Assembly: GCA_009746045.1 (NCBI GenBank)
Contig: RPFO01000165.1
Span: forward strand, 3,941,367-4,005,366
From: Mesostigma viride
Lineage: Eukaryota > Streptophyta > Mesostigmatophyceae > Mesostigmatales > Mesostigmataceae
DNA: 64,000 bases
Direction of reading: 5' to 3'
Positions 41,316-51,900 of this stretch are shown here, piece after piece (the first letter of the stretch is position 1; every line of letters starts with the position of its first letter). The translations under genes and the position numbers were made by a program. A model generated the notes under the pieces. It was not told the origin of the DNA. It made no database searches and saw only the letters and a list, made by a program, of their open reading frames with translations.

Positions 41316-41535
41316 ATTGATTATTAGTCAATCTATCTATTATGGTAGTTTATTGTATATGCTGCAATATTGCCTATGATATACTAAACCTGATAATATA
41401 ACCTATCACACACTAGATTCATAGTTTTATCTATTAATCGTCTAAGTCCTATCGTTGTCAACCCAGGTGTTCGACTCCATCACAGCGGAGTCAACGCCAA
41501 CGGAGACGAAATCTACTGTATAGATATAGTAGTTC
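41316..41535. promoter_or_regulatory. AT-rich divergent intergenic region
   Basis: 220 bases between divergent genes. AT-rich with TATA-like elements for both sides (GCATATACAATAAAC on minus; TATAGATATAGTAGTTC just before ATG 41536 on plus) and a short dyad (GACTCCATCACAGCGGAGTC). Confidence 0.5.
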
Positions 41536-42303
41536 ATGGGGAAAGGGATCGGTTTTTTGTGGAAGCTCGTTATCTTCTTTATATTTGCCGCGGGTGCGCA
41601 GTCAGGCGTTTTGGCTGTTCGGATGTATTCTTTTAAACAACAGGAAAAGTCAGAACAGTCAGATTCCAGCGCTGAAGCTAAACAAGTTTATGGGGACAAA
41701 TATGTGACAGGCGCAGGTTTCAACGACGCGTTTATTGAGTCCGAGTCCGACTTCTGGGTGAAAAAGATCATGGAAAATCTTGATGCGGACGGGCACGTGG
41801 AGTTGCCGTCCCAGCGAGAGATCTTGATTGTGCACAACTTGGCTTGCGGTGATGATGACGTCCAATTATGCAATGTGAACGCGCAAAAGGTTCGGAACGC
41901 GATCATCGAGAAGTTGACGACTGAAATGAAGTACGACAAGATCCAAGATGCGCTTGATTACTGGATGGTAAAGATCTTGCTAGGGCACCCCGTTCCGACA
42001 AGAGATCAGATACTTGCCATAAAAATGCGTAACGAACCGTGTCTTCAAGACCCTGTCCCTTGCGAAAAACAAGTAGAAGAACTTATCAACACCTTGAACG
42101 GAATCAAAGAAAAAGGAGGCAGCGTTCGCGATTTTGTCGAGATGAAACTCTGTAGAGGCGACGACTGCAATCCAGATCTCCGAAGTTCCGTTAAGAAGGA
42201 ACTCGGAATGCCGACGGTTTCGATAACGCCGCAGGATTCTGTACAAATCACCTCTCCTTTGCTGTTAAGGGTGGGCGCGTACGACTTGAATTATTCCTCG
42301 TAG
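41536..42303 (+). CDS. Secreted or membrane-anchored protein, 255 aa
   Basis: An N-terminal hydrophobic stretch (FLWKLVIFFIFAAGAQSGVLAV, residues about 8-29) acts as signal peptide or anchor. The rest is polar with three Cys pairs (ACGDDDVQLC, CLQDPVPC, CRGDDC) that would form disulfides in an oxidising or virion-redox environment. Not recognised. A TATA-like element lies within 20 bases of the ATG. It is followed by the F-box-like gene after 22 bases. Confidence 0.75.
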   Translation: MGKGIGFLWKLVIFFIFAAGAQSGVLAVRMYSFKQQEKSEQSDSSAEAKQVYGDKYVTGAGFNDAFIESESDFWVKKIMENLDADGHVELPSQREILIVHNLACGDDDVQLCNVNAQKVRNAIIEKLTTEMKYDKIQDALDYWMVKILLGHPVPTRDQILAIKMRNEPCLQDPVPCEKQVEELINTLNGIKEKGGSVRDFVEMKLCRGDDCNPDLRSSVKKELGMPTVSITPQDSVQITSPLLLRVGAYDLNYSS

Positions 42304-42325
42304 TCGCATACCACGTCGAGAAAAA

Positions 42326-43456
42326 ATGGAAGAGGGCTTGGGCGATTTTGCAAGTCTGCCATCTGAACTACGAAACCGCGTTTTTTCAGAGGTTTTGAAA
42401 AACAACAGAGGAGATGCCGCATTTCTCGGCATGACGTCCAAGACCATGATGAGCGAAATCTGGCCCGTTCTCAAAGCGGATATTTTCGAGTGCCCGGCAG
42501 AGTTCAGCGACCTCATCAAAGCGCAATGGAAACAGAAGTTTTCGTTCGAGAAAAAGACTTGCGTTCGATTCGTCGTCTACGATGTCGTCGACGCGCAATG
42601 GGAGGTGGTGGGCGACTTCGGAGGAGTCGGTTATCAAGACGGTATCCCCACAGTCGTCATCGAGTGGAGAAACGTTGTTCGGTTCCTCAAGTATAGACCC
42701 GGGATCGATGTGATCATTTTCGAGGCGGCAACGATGAGGAAGACGGGATGCGTGTCTCTTTTTCACCACGAGTACGCGGTCGTACTGGCGCTGCTCCACA
42801 TTTTTCGATGGATCCGAACCTACCCTTGCGACTTGATGGTCGTTTTCCCGGAGAAAAAACATACCGTCGAGACGAAACTCGCGCAGTCCCGTCTAGAGGC
42901 CGCTTCTTTTCACCGGCCTTACTCCCACCTCGTTCTCGCGAACTCTAACCGGATCCTGTTCGAAGGGCCGAAAGTTGTGATGTTCGGAAAGGGCCAGGAC
43001 GCGAAAAACACGTTTCGGTCCGTGGATCCTAAGAACATGCTCAAGTTTGCAGTGCCTTCTGGAACGCTTCTGCACATCGACAGGGGAGCCGAAGAATACG
43101 TCCTCCCGAGGCTTCAAGAGGGTTTTTTTGACATGGTCTTCTCCAACCACGACCTGAAGGCCGATGTGCTCGTGGGATCCCCTCCAACGAAAGGCATGGT
43201 CTTCTTGTCGGGCAGCGGGAACTTCCGCATCCAAAGCGGGCGTACATTCATCGTTCTCCCCGTGAACAACAGGGCTTCGGTGACCTTTGAAGAAGATGAG
43301 AAGGACATCCAGCCCAGCGAGATCGCGTATTGGGTCGAGGGGGCTTGGCTGAGCAAAGACTTTTTCACAAAGGTGAAGGGCAGGACTCTGAAGGATAGCG
43401 AGAAAGATGCCATCCTCCGTCGAGTGACGTTGGTTATGGAACCAGTTAAAGTGTAA
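42326..43456 (+). CDS. F-box-like protein, 376 aa
   Basis: The N-terminus FASLPSELRNRVFSEVL (residues about 9-26) followed by GMTSKTMMSEIWPVLKADIF fits an F-box. The remainder is a large beta-rich domain with no repeats that I recognise. F-box proteins bridge targets to SCF ubiquitin ligases and are abundant in giant viruses. Intact frame; close upstream gene (22 bases). Together with the RING and F-box-like genes of the palindrome it adds to a ubiquitin theme. Confidence 0.7.
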   Translation: MEEGLGDFASLPSELRNRVFSEVLKNNRGDAAFLGMTSKTMMSEIWPVLKADIFECPAEFSDLIKAQWKQKFSFEKKTCVRFVVYDVVDAQWEVVGDFGGVGYQDGIPTVVIEWRNVVRFLKYRPGIDVIIFEAATMRKTGCVSLFHHEYAVVLALLHIFRWIRTYPCDLMVVFPEKKHTVETKLAQSRLEAASFHRPYSHLVLANSNRILFEGPKVVMFGKGQDAKNTFRSVDPKNMLKFAVPSGTLLHIDRGAEEYVLPRLQEGFFDMVFSNHDLKADVLVGSPPTKGMVFLSGSGNFRIQSGRTFIVLPVNNRASVTFEEDEKDIQPSEIAYWVEGAWLSKDFFTKVKGRTLKDSEKDAILRRVTLVMEPVKV

Positions 43457-43493
43457 ATTTTTTTATGCATGTATAATACATATCACTTTCAAC

Positions 43494-46394
43494 ATGACGA
43501 CCCCATGCGAGAACCTGTCTAACATGCGCCTGGGTAGCCTCACCACGACCGCCCTGCACGGTGACACTAACCCCTTGGCTCTCAACCATGATTTAGTGAT
43601 TACGTCTAAGGACCGTATCTATCTCACCCCCAATGACGGGATGGGAGTCGACGGTTCTAACATGCTTCTGATCACGGGTAGCACTAGCATGACAGGCGAT
43701 CTGTCCGTAGGGAATATCGTGCTCGCGGAAAACGAAATGACCACTTCGACGGGTGGTCTCGATATTACTTCTAGCACCGGGACGGTTCGCGTAGATGATG
43801 TAGTCTTTAACGCTTCCGCTATGACCGTAAACGGGGACGTGGATCTGTCGCTCACGGCGGGCCCTTCCAAGTCCGTGGTGGTGGAGAGTGTGAAGGTGAC
43901 CGATAATGCGATGACCGTTACTAGCGATGTTGACTTGACACTCACGGCAGGCGCCACTAAGTCGGTGGTCGTGGAGAGCGTCAAGGTGACCGATAATGCC
44001 ATGACGGTGACCAGCGACGTGGACTTGACCCTGACAGCCGGTGCCACCAAGTCGGTGGTCGTGGAGAGCGTGAAGGTGACCGATAATGCCATGACGGTGA
44101 CTAGCGACGTGGACTTGACTCTGACGGCCGGTGCCAGCAAGTCTGTTATTGTGGAGTCCGTCAAGGTCACGGACAACGCAATGACGGTGACCAGCGACGT
44201 GGATCTTACTCTCACGGCCGGCGCGACCAAGTCTGTCGTGGTGGAGAACGTCAAGGTCACGGACAGCGCGATCACGACGTCGAGCGGGACCCTGGCCTTG
44301 ACTTCCGCTGGCTCTGCGTCAAACACGGTTCAGGCGGCGAATGTTACTTTTGCCGGTTCGGCTCTGAGCACGGCCACGGGTAATTTGACGATTTCTTCCG
44401 CCGGGTCCGCGGCGAACCCGGTGACTCTGGGTGGCGTGGTCGTGACCAACGCGGCAGTCACGACTAGCAGCTCGGCCATGTCTATCACTCCCGGCGGCGC
44501 GTCTCTGACGGTGGGCAAGGATCTGATCCTGACCAGCACCGCGGGAGGCAGCGGTAAGGTGACGACCTCGGCGGGTGACCTGCAGCTCATGAGCGCGAGC
44601 GGCACGACGGCCGTGACCGGAACTCTCACGACCACTGGCGATCTCAAGATCGCAGGCGTGCTCGAGAGCACCAACGCCAGCGGGAACCTGGAGATCATGG
44701 ATAAGACAGTGAAGGTGGGTTACCAGCCCGGGTCTGCCGCAATCATGGACTTCCAGTTCACCAATTCAGCCAACTCGATCGGCGCGTACAACATAAACGT
44801 GAGCGTTTTTAACGGGGCCAGTGTGAGTGGAGGGGCGCTGAACATCTCGACCGCGTTATCCTCCAGGGCTGCATTTTACTACCCTTCTCCATACACCAGT
44901 ATTCCGTCGTCGGTCTTGAATCTTACCACTGAAAGCGTGAACATTGAGTTTCCCATCACCATCACTAGCGCGCTCACTACAAGTGCTGGCGCTGACATGC
45001 AGTTCTTCGCTCTGGAACAGAGTGCAGGGGGGAACTCGTGGGTCAGGTTTTCGACCCGTTCTGGGGGCCTAGCAATCAATATTCAGAAGCTGACAAGTGC
45101 GGCTAACTACAACACCGACACGCATAGTTTCTTGAACGCTGCTGGCACCTACATCTTCAGGATCAGCCTTGACAGGCCCAGCGGGCTCATGACGCTTTCA
45201 TACAATAAGGATGGGGGGGCCTACACCACGATAACATATAACAGCGGCGCTAGCTCGACTTTCAACATTGCCGACATCTTCTGGAGGGATTCCACTGCAA
45301 CTAACACCATTATGTTTGGTAGCACGTCTCAAACGTCCAACCAGAACTACTCCATTGACTACTTCAAGCTGAACAAGGGCATGGCCTCGACCAACGCGGC
45401 GTCTGAGAATGCGGGTCTGTTTGTCGACGGCAGTGCGTCCTATTCTAGCCGCGCTCTCACTTGGCACATGGGCACCGGCGAGACCACCCAGGACAAGGCG
45501 ACGACCTCGGGTTCGTACTGGCATTTTGAGGGCGGTCAGCTCATGTTCTCCAGGACCATCGAGTCCGCAGACCGCGAGGCGCCAGGAACCACTCTCTCAC
45601 TCGCCTCGCTCGAGTCCGGCACTGACGACGTCCGCTGGGAGTTCAACTCCAGCAACACGTCCGAGGTCGGCAGCAAGGTGATGACTCTGAACGCCGGCGC
45701 CGTTGTCCAGAGCGGAGTCTTTAAGATCGACGCGTCTGGAAACCAGACTGGTACATGCAACACTTCTCTTCCCACCGGCACTTTTTCGCTCATCATGAAG
45801 GTGATTCCCCGCTCTAACTTTGCCTCTGCCGCCGCTAACGGTCTTCAGATCATGTCGTACATCGGTGCCTCTGCTGCCACTTCTGTGACGGTGAGCAGTT
45901 TCGGAAAGCTCACCCTCACGGACGGGACGAACACTGTTGAGACCGCTAACATTGTCGCGTATGCCACCCCTTTTGTTCTCGCTGTTGTGCGCAACGGTTC
46001 TAGCACCCAAATGTATGTCGACGGCGTCTCCGTTGCTTCCATTGCAGGATCTGCGAACGTCGGTTCGACTCCAATGCTGCGTCTGGGACCGGGTAAGAGC
46101 GGCATCGCCGTGTGGTTCGATGACGTCCGTGTGAAGGCCGCCGCGATTTCGTCAGCCAACACCCAGATGTACGGCTGGAAGGAGATGTATGCTGCCAACC
46201 AGACGGTAACGTATGGTTTCCGTATTTCGAACAACGAGGGTCTCCAGTTGGTGAAGGTGCGTGGTTCCGGTGGCATGAATGGGTGGGTTGGTGTGAATCC
46301 AGCTCCCAACACTCTGACCGGTTCCAACTCTCTTGGGACTATCACTGATACGCCTTTCCATATGATCTCTGAGCAGAGTGTCGTGTTCGTGTAA
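43494..46394 (+). CDS. Fibre-like protein with 30-aa repeats and LamG-like domains, 966 aa
   Basis: ATG follows GTATAATACATATCACTTTCAAC. Residues about 105-270 hold five near-identical 30-aa repeats (core VTDNAMTVTSDVDLTLTAG), giving a regular beta structure such as a fibrous shaft. Two Con A/LamG-like beta-sandwich regions follow (about 455-625 and about 700-880, the latter with FVLAVVRNGSSTQMYVDGV and VWFDDVRV). The C-terminal about 75 aa (TVTYGFRISNNEGLQLVKV...) is shared with the fibre gene at 48969-52836. A virion surface adhesin that binds glycans is the likely role; inference only. Note the absence of a signal peptide, consistent with cytoplasmic assembly. Confidence 0.75.
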   Translation: MTTPCENLSNMRLGSLTTTALHGDTNPLALNHDLVITSKDRIYLTPNDGMGVDGSNMLLITGSTSMTGDLSVGNIVLAENEMTTSTGGLDITSSTGTVRVDDVVFNASAMTVNGDVDLSLTAGPSKSVVVESVKVTDNAMTVTSDVDLTLTAGATKSVVVESVKVTDNAMTVTSDVDLTLTAGATKSVVVESVKVTDNAMTVTSDVDLTLTAGASKSVIVESVKVTDNAMTVTSDVDLTLTAGATKSVVVENVKVTDSAITTSSGTLALTSAGSASNTVQAANVTFAGSALSTATGNLTISSAGSAANPVTLGGVVVTNAAVTTSSSAMSITPGGASLTVGKDLILTSTAGGSGKVTTSAGDLQLMSASGTTAVTGTLTTTGDLKIAGVLESTNASGNLEIMDKTVKVGYQPGSAAIMDFQFTNSANSIGAYNINVSVFNGASVSGGALNISTALSSRAAFYYPSPYTSIPSSVLNLTTESVNIEFPITITSALTTSAGADMQFFALEQSAGGNSWVRFSTRSGGLAINIQKLTSAANYNTDTHSFLNAAGTYIFRISLDRPSGLMTLSYNKDGGAYTTITYNSGASSTFNIADIFWRDSTATNTIMFGSTSQTSNQNYSIDYFKLNKGMASTNAASENAGLFVDGSASYSSRALTWHMGTGETTQDKATTSGSYWHFEGGQLMFSRTIESADREAPGTTLSLASLESGTDDVRWEFNSSNTSEVGSKVMTLNAGAVVQSGVFKIDASGNQTGTCNTSLPTGTFSLIMKVIPRSNFASAAANGLQIMSYIGASAATSVTVSSFGKLTLTDGTNTVETANIVAYATPFVLAVVRNGSSTQMYVDGVSVASIAGSANVGSTPMLRLGPGKSGIAVWFDDVRVKAAAISSANTQMYGWKEMYAANQTVTYGFRISNNEGLQLVKVRGSGGMNGWVGVNPAPNTLTGSNSLGTITDTPFHMISEQSVVFV

Positions 46395-46493
46395 TGATTC
46401 ATAACTTAAATGGTTGCAGGTTCCGAATGACGAAAGCGGATGGAGGAAACCAAAGCGTCGCGGGAAGGTTTTTTCCTCGTCCCGGAGCAGTCC

Positions 46494-47077
46494 ATGAGAA
46501 AGGTGGGAGGTAAAAAAACTTTTTAAAAGATCTCAAAACAAACTACGAAGAAGACGTGGATTTCTACTTGACGAATCACAAGGAGTTGGGAAGAACCACG
46601 GTCTCGATCCACGCCACGGCAAAATGTCTTCAGGACTTCAAAGTCGTTGTGAGCGATGCGGAGGTCAGCCCCAACGACTTGGCCGAAACGAAGATACAGC
46701 GCCACGTGGCGGCAGAACTAGATGGTGTGCGAGAGGTTCGCTGTCCGGCGGGGATCATCGACATTCTGAGCCCCAAGCACAGGCTGCTTGTCGAAGTCAA
46801 GACATTTCATAAGTGGATGGAAGGCATTGGTCAGTTGCTATCGTATGGGAGGTACTATCCCGACTATCGAAAACGTCTGCACCTCTTTCGTACTCCGAAA
46901 CGAAGCGGGTGTTCTGTCGAAAAGATTCTCGTCGTGCACGAGACGTGTCTTTGGGCTAACATCGAACTCACGTTCGACGCTAGCATCGAAGTTGAGGAAA
47001 CGTGCACGACGAGGACCGACAAAGAGGAGGAAAAAATAGGAGAGGGTATTAATACTTCTCCCGGTTCGCCAAAATGA
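46494..47077 (+). CDS. PD-(D/E)XK nuclease-like protein, frame-broken at 5' end
   Basis: The core motif is clear: D in GIIDIL (codon 46760) and ExK in VEVK (codons 46793 and 46799), followed by HKWMEGIGQLLSYG, the usual Q-helix of this fold. An upstream E (AETKIQRHV) fits the first acidic position. The longest frame lacks an ATG; the ATG at 46494 reads into it if one base is restored in the A7 run at 46512-46518, giving about 194 aa. It is expected to cut or process DNA, perhaps in repair or host DNA handling. It converges with, and overlaps, the gene at 47049 by 29 bases. Confidence 0.65.
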
Positions 47078-47581
47078 GCGCTAGCTCGTCAGCGATCTTG
47101 GCGTCTTTGTTTTCTTCAGGAAGCTTTTCGAGCGGCGCGGACGAATCGTATCTCGGGATTTTGTCAATGAATGTAACCTTTTTGGTGTCCGGGACGTACT
47201 CCAACGGTTTAAACGAATACCTCTCTGGCATCTGTGCGAGCGTCTCCTCTTCTTTAGTCAACACTCTAGGTTTTTGGGGCTTGCAATTGCTAAAACCGAA
47301 GGTCAAGATCGCCCGGGCCTTGCATTTGGCGCTCAGTGTTCTGTTGAACAAGTTTCCGAACAGCGCGCCAAAAGGGGTGTGACCGACAATGGCAGAAATG
47401 CCCTTGTTGATGACATTGCGACTTTCTTAGCACCCACGGCTCCGAGAAACATTCCAACCATGTCTGTAATCATGAGGACGGGGTTTCCCGCAAGGTATAT
47501 AGAACGATACGTCTCAGTTGCAACAACATGTGTGACATCTAATGCTTTGTCTTTTGTTGAAGGAGGCGGTTCAGTCGCCAT
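47049..47581 (-). CDS. Membrane protein, frame-broken
   Basis: Two minus frames (47581-47333 and 47351-47049, with continuation upstream in the second) join after loss of one base in an AAA run near 47427, to about 177 aa. Two hydrophobic segments: LMITDMVGMFLGAVGA and AIVGHTPFGALFGNLF. The C-terminal half is polar. Function unknown; it is part of a run of small virion/membrane-type genes between the two fibre genes. Confidence 0.6.
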
Positions 47582-47587
47582 ATTTGA

Positions 47588-48208
47588 TTAATAAATTTCA
47601 AGAATATAATCCACAAACTCATACTCGTTCACTTTGGTGCGGAAAAAGTCCGAGGGTTTCAGAGCAGCGTCTTTGATCGCGTCCTGGCTCACCTCCACAA
47701 CCTCAGGAATCAATGTTAAAAACAAGTCACTCAACACGAGAACTGGGTCCTTGCGGACATCAGTACTAAACTGGAGAATAAGCGCATCTTTTTGCGCTTT
47801 AAGGACGTTTACTTTATCGTTTTCGTCCGCCCTTGATTCTGAACCTCGTTTCATGCTATCACGGGATTCCCGCAAACGGTTCAGGCGGTTTTCAATGGCG
47901 GTAGACAAAGCTTTCTTCCATACGAGATCAATAGCTGCCAAAGAGTCGACGGCCTCTTGAACACCCGCCTTGACGGTTTCCTCCCTTTGTTTCTTCATCA
48001 AGGCTATCTCCTCCGCCGTCTTGGAATCTGCCGGAGCCTTTTCCGTCTCTGTTGATTTTTCAGTCGCCGCGGTACCTCCGGCGAACTCCACCCACCAAGC
48101 GGGCATCTTTTTGGCGAACTCCGGGTTGTTTCTAGTAACGACCACCAGAGCGGACATAGTAACGAAAATCACGAGAACGATGATTAAAACCACCGCTACA
48201 GGGTCCAT
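47588..48208 (-). CDS. Single-pass membrane protein, 206 aa
   Basis: An N-terminal transmembrane helix (VAVVLIIVLVIFVTMSALVVV, residues about 4-24) is followed by a short Trp-containing linker (PAWWVEFAGG) and a long charged helical domain. ACTATATACATCGAACC lies directly before the ATG. The topology (short N-terminus, single anchor, large soluble part) is typical of inner-membrane virion proteins. Not recognised. Confidence 0.75.
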   Translation of the reverse strand: MDPVAVVLIIVLVIFVTMSALVVVTRNNPEFAKKMPAWWVEFAGGTAATEKSTETEKAPADSKTAEEIALMKKQREETVKAGVQEAVDSLAAIDLVWKKALSTAIENRLNRLRESRDSMKRGSESRADENDKVNVLKAQKDALILQFSTDVRKDPVLVLSDLFLTLIPEVVEVSQDAIKDAALKPSDFFRTKVNEYEFVDYILEIY

Positions 48209-48240
48209 GGTTCGATGTATATAGTGTTGCTTCCATTATT

Positions 48241-48459
48241 TCACGAGGATGAGATCCAGCCGATGATTTCGTATTCCCCGTTCGCATTTCTCGTTTGAAC
48301 TTCGAGACGAGGTGCGGCATCAATGTCTTTGCAGGAGTAAATTCTCGCTATGCCGATATCAAGGGGATTCAGACCTCGTAATTCTTGCATTTGAGTACCT
48401 AACTTGACATTTTTCGCAACGTTGAGTTCGTCCAATGATATTTCATTAACGTTCGACAT
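48241..48459 (-). CDS. Hypothetical small protein, 72 aa
   Basis: A compact acidic protein starting MSNVNEISLDELNVAKNV. No family recognised. Spacing of 32 and 45 bases to its neighbours on the same strand supports a real gene. Confidence 0.65.
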   Translation of the reverse strand: MSNVNEISLDELNVAKNVKLGTQMQELRGLNPLDIGIARIYSCKDIDAAPRLEVQTRNANGEYEIIGWISSS

Positions 48460-48504
48460 TTTTGAGAGACAAGACGAAAATTTCCGATCGTGAGATAACG
48501 GGCT

Positions 48505-48903
48505 TCACGATAGGACCTGGACCGTCTTCGAATAGACATTGTTCACGAATTTTTGAATTTCCAGTTCGTCGTTGCCGTTTACGACGAGCCGGTACTTTGT
48601 GGATCCCGACCCTATTTCCGCTACCGGTGCCGACCCGTTCGTCCCCGCGCTTGTTCCCATAGCAGTGACTTGGAGTTGGTTCGTCCCGGTTCTGAGACTT
48701 ACGGAGTTGTTGTCAAAAACAACGGCAGGACTAAGAGCGACATCCGTACCGGGTTTGTCAAGCACCATCATAGTCTTGCCATCTTTCATGAGAAAGCGCA
48801 CCATAGATGTCTGACTCCGGTCTTCATTTGCCGCCACAAACGCCTGCGTCTGAACATTTCTAAAATGAAGAGTGCCATACGTATCAGCTAGATTCGGAGG
48901 CAT
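48505..48903 (-). CDS. Small beta-rich structural-type protein, 132 aa
   Basis: Rich in Ser, Thr, Val, Asn with alternating hydrophobic residues (VVFDNNSVSLRTGTNQLQVT), similar in style to the fibre repeats next door. It could be a fibre cap, chaperone or a duplicated tip fragment. It lies between the fibre gene at 48969 (65 bases upstream) and the 72-aa gene, all on the minus strand. Confidence 0.6.
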   Translation of the reverse strand: MPPNLADTYGTLHFRNVQTQAFVAANEDRSQTSMVRFLMKDGKTMMVLDKPGTDVALSPAVVFDNNSVSLRTGTNQLQVTAMGTSAGTNGSAPVAEIGSGSTKYRLVVNGNDELEIQKFVNNVYSKTVQVLS

Positions 48904-48968
48904 TCGTGACGCAGAACGTGGTTTTTATATTATTCAGAACTTATTTTTACATGCAAAACGCGCGTTGT

Positions 48969-51900
48969 TTAGGGCTTGTTCAGCATCTCAGTGACGATGT
49001 CGACCGAGCCGCTGTTGATCATGCCCATCGAGTTCACGCCGACGGCGTTGGCTGGGTAAGGGTTTCCGAGGACAAGCTTGGAGCTGTCAGAGCCCTGAGA
49101 CTTCACTATCTGGAGCGACTCGTCGTCAGCAATGCGGAAACCGTACGTGACGGTAACAGGGGTTGCGTCGTACTCGTCGCGGTACCTGTACAGCTGGCCG
49201 TTGCCAGACACGATCGTGTCACACACGCGAACGTCGTCGAACCACAGATCCGTTGCCTTGGTCATCAGGACGTCGGCGCCGAGAGAGAGGCGCTTGGTGA
49301 CGATTGACACGCCGGACACAGTCGAGGTCGACAGCACGCGCTCCACGCCGTTGATGAACAGCTTCGGAACGCCACTCACCAACTGCAGGGCGAGAACGAA
49401 AGGCGCGAGGCCGACAACAACCGAGACGGTCTCGTCGGTCATGGTGCCGTCGGTAACAGACAGCTTACCAGAGCTGGAAGTGAAAACGCGAAGGAACGCG
49501 CCCGGGGTCGTGTTGTTGCCGTACGCAAGGATCTCAAGACCGTTAGCGCTCGAAGTGTTGAGAGCGGACTGAGGGGCCACATGAGCGATAACAGTGATGT
49601 TCGAGTTACCGCTCGGAAGGGTAGAGCTGGTCACGGAAGCAGAACCGTTGGCCTGAGAGGTGTTGTTGGTCTTCAGAACGCCGTTCGAAACGCTTGCTGG
49701 CGTGGTGCCAGCGGCGATAAGGGCCAGGCTGCCAACCTCGCTCGTAAGGTCGGAGTCAAAAGCCCACTTCGCGACTTCAGTGGTGGAGAGTGGCAGGGAA
49801 GAAAGGAGGACGGAAGTACCGGGAGCCTTGCGCAGAGAGGTGTCGATTGTGCGTGAGAGCATCAACTGACCACCCTGAATATGCCAGTACGAACCCTGGT
49901 GGTCGCCGCGGTCCTGGGAGGCATTGGCGTTCCACTTCAGGGAGCGCTCGATCTCGGTGTTGTTGACCTTGCCGTCGCCCTCCACAAGCATACCGGCGCC
50001 AGAAGAGGAGGCGTTAGTCGGGCTAGTCACAGAGGAAAGACGCACGTCGTCGTACTTCAGAGCCGCGGATGACGTGTCGCCACCGAAGTGACCCAAGTAG
50101 ATCGAGGCAGACGGGGCGAGAGAGAGCTCGTACAGAGCCGCGAGGTCGCCCGGGGCGGCCTCAGTCAGGGTCCTCGAAACATAGTTGGTCATGACCAAGA
50201 TGGTCTTTGTCTGAGGGTCCCTGCGGAGAGCGAGATGGAACGAGACGTCCGGCTGCACGAGGCCGGCTGGGAGGTGAGCGGAGTGAGTGCCATCGCTGAG
50301 GACGATCCAATCGTTGGCCACGTCGAAGCTCAGGCGGTAGAAGGCTCCGGTCAAGCTACCGTACGCCATCAAGAAACTGCTGACCAGAGGAGTGAGCATA
50401 GTCATGTTGGTGGAGAGCTGGAAACCAGAGAGAGACGCGGGGTACAGGGCACTGGTAGCAGTCGCAAAAGCACCAGAGCTGGGAATAGAGACCTTCTCCC
50501 CCTCAAAAGCGGCGCTCCAGAAACGGACATAGAGACGGAGGAGGTGATATCGACGCTGGGAGTTCCCGCGTCAAACGGCCAGGAAGAGACGGTGGTGTCC
50601 GCGGGCTTAGAGACGGAGATGACCTTGTCGGTGATGGCGATATTCGTGGTGGTCTGATTAATGCTATTGGTCGTCCCGAGAATGTTGAGATTGCCATTGA
50701 TAGTGACATCGCCAGTCGCGGAACTCAGCTCAAGAGGCCCGACCGAGGTTGTGATCTTGCCAGCAGTGCCGAGGGCGTTCTTCAGCACCAAGTCGCTGTT
50801 AACGTCGACCGAGATCGCGGCAGACAGAGACATGACGTCTTCAGCCGTGGTGATAGACGAGCCGGTAACATTGACGTCCTGAACGTTCACGCCACCGGAA
50901 ACCGAAGTGAGGTTGAGAGGACCGACAGACGTGGTAATGTCACCACCGCTGTTCGCAGTGTTCGTCAGGACAAGGTCGGAAGTGATAGCGATGTTGGAGG
51001 CGGCATCCAAGGACATGGATGACAAAGACGTGGAGATGCTTGCGCCATTGACCTTGACACTTGCCACGTTGACGTCTCCGTTGAAGGAAGTCAGATTAAG
51101 ACTACCGACGGACGTGGTGACCGAACCAGCGGTTCCGGCCGTGTTGGTCAAAATAAGGTCGCTCATGACATCAACCGACGTCGCCGCTTCGAGAGACATC
51201 ACAGCCTGAGTCGTCGAGACTGCAGCGCCGGTCACGTTCACGTCCTGGACGTTCACACCCCCGGCGGTAGAGGTCAGATTAAGCGGACCGGCAGAAGTGG
51301 TGACACTGCCCGCGACTCCCGCGGAGTTCAGAAGAATGAGGTCGCTGGTCACGTTGACCGAGGTCGCCGCCTGAAGTCCGAGGATCGCGTTGGTCGTGGA
51401 AACGGAGGAACCAGTCACGTTTACGTCCTGGACATTGACACCCCCAGCGGCGGAAGTAAGGTCCAGAGAACCGGTAGCGGTGGTGATGCTTCCGGCCGTA
51501 CCCGCAGAGTTGGTGAGAATAAGATCGCTCGTGATGTCAACGGACGAGTCTGCGTCAAGGGACAGCACAGCATTGGAAGTGGAAATAGCGGAACCGACCA
51601 CATTGACCGCATCCACGTTGACCCCCCGGATGCAGAAGTGAGGTTAAGCGAACCAACCGCGGTGGTAATGCTACCCGCCGTTCCGGCCGTGTTGGTGAGG
51701 ATAAGGTCGCTCGTGATGTCGACGGAGGTCTGGGCGTCCAGAGACAGCACGGCGTTATCGGTGGAAATCCCAGACCCAGACACGTTCACCTCGTCCACGT
51801 TGATGCCTCCCGACTCCGAAGTCAGATTCATGGGACCAATGGACGTCGTGATCGACCCAGCGGTGCCAGCCGAGTTTGTCAGAATAACGTCGTTCTTGAG

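Noticed and set aside
43619-44326. 235-codon antisense ORF over the fibre repeats
   Set aside because: It mirrors the 90-bp repeats of the fibre gene; no independent signal.
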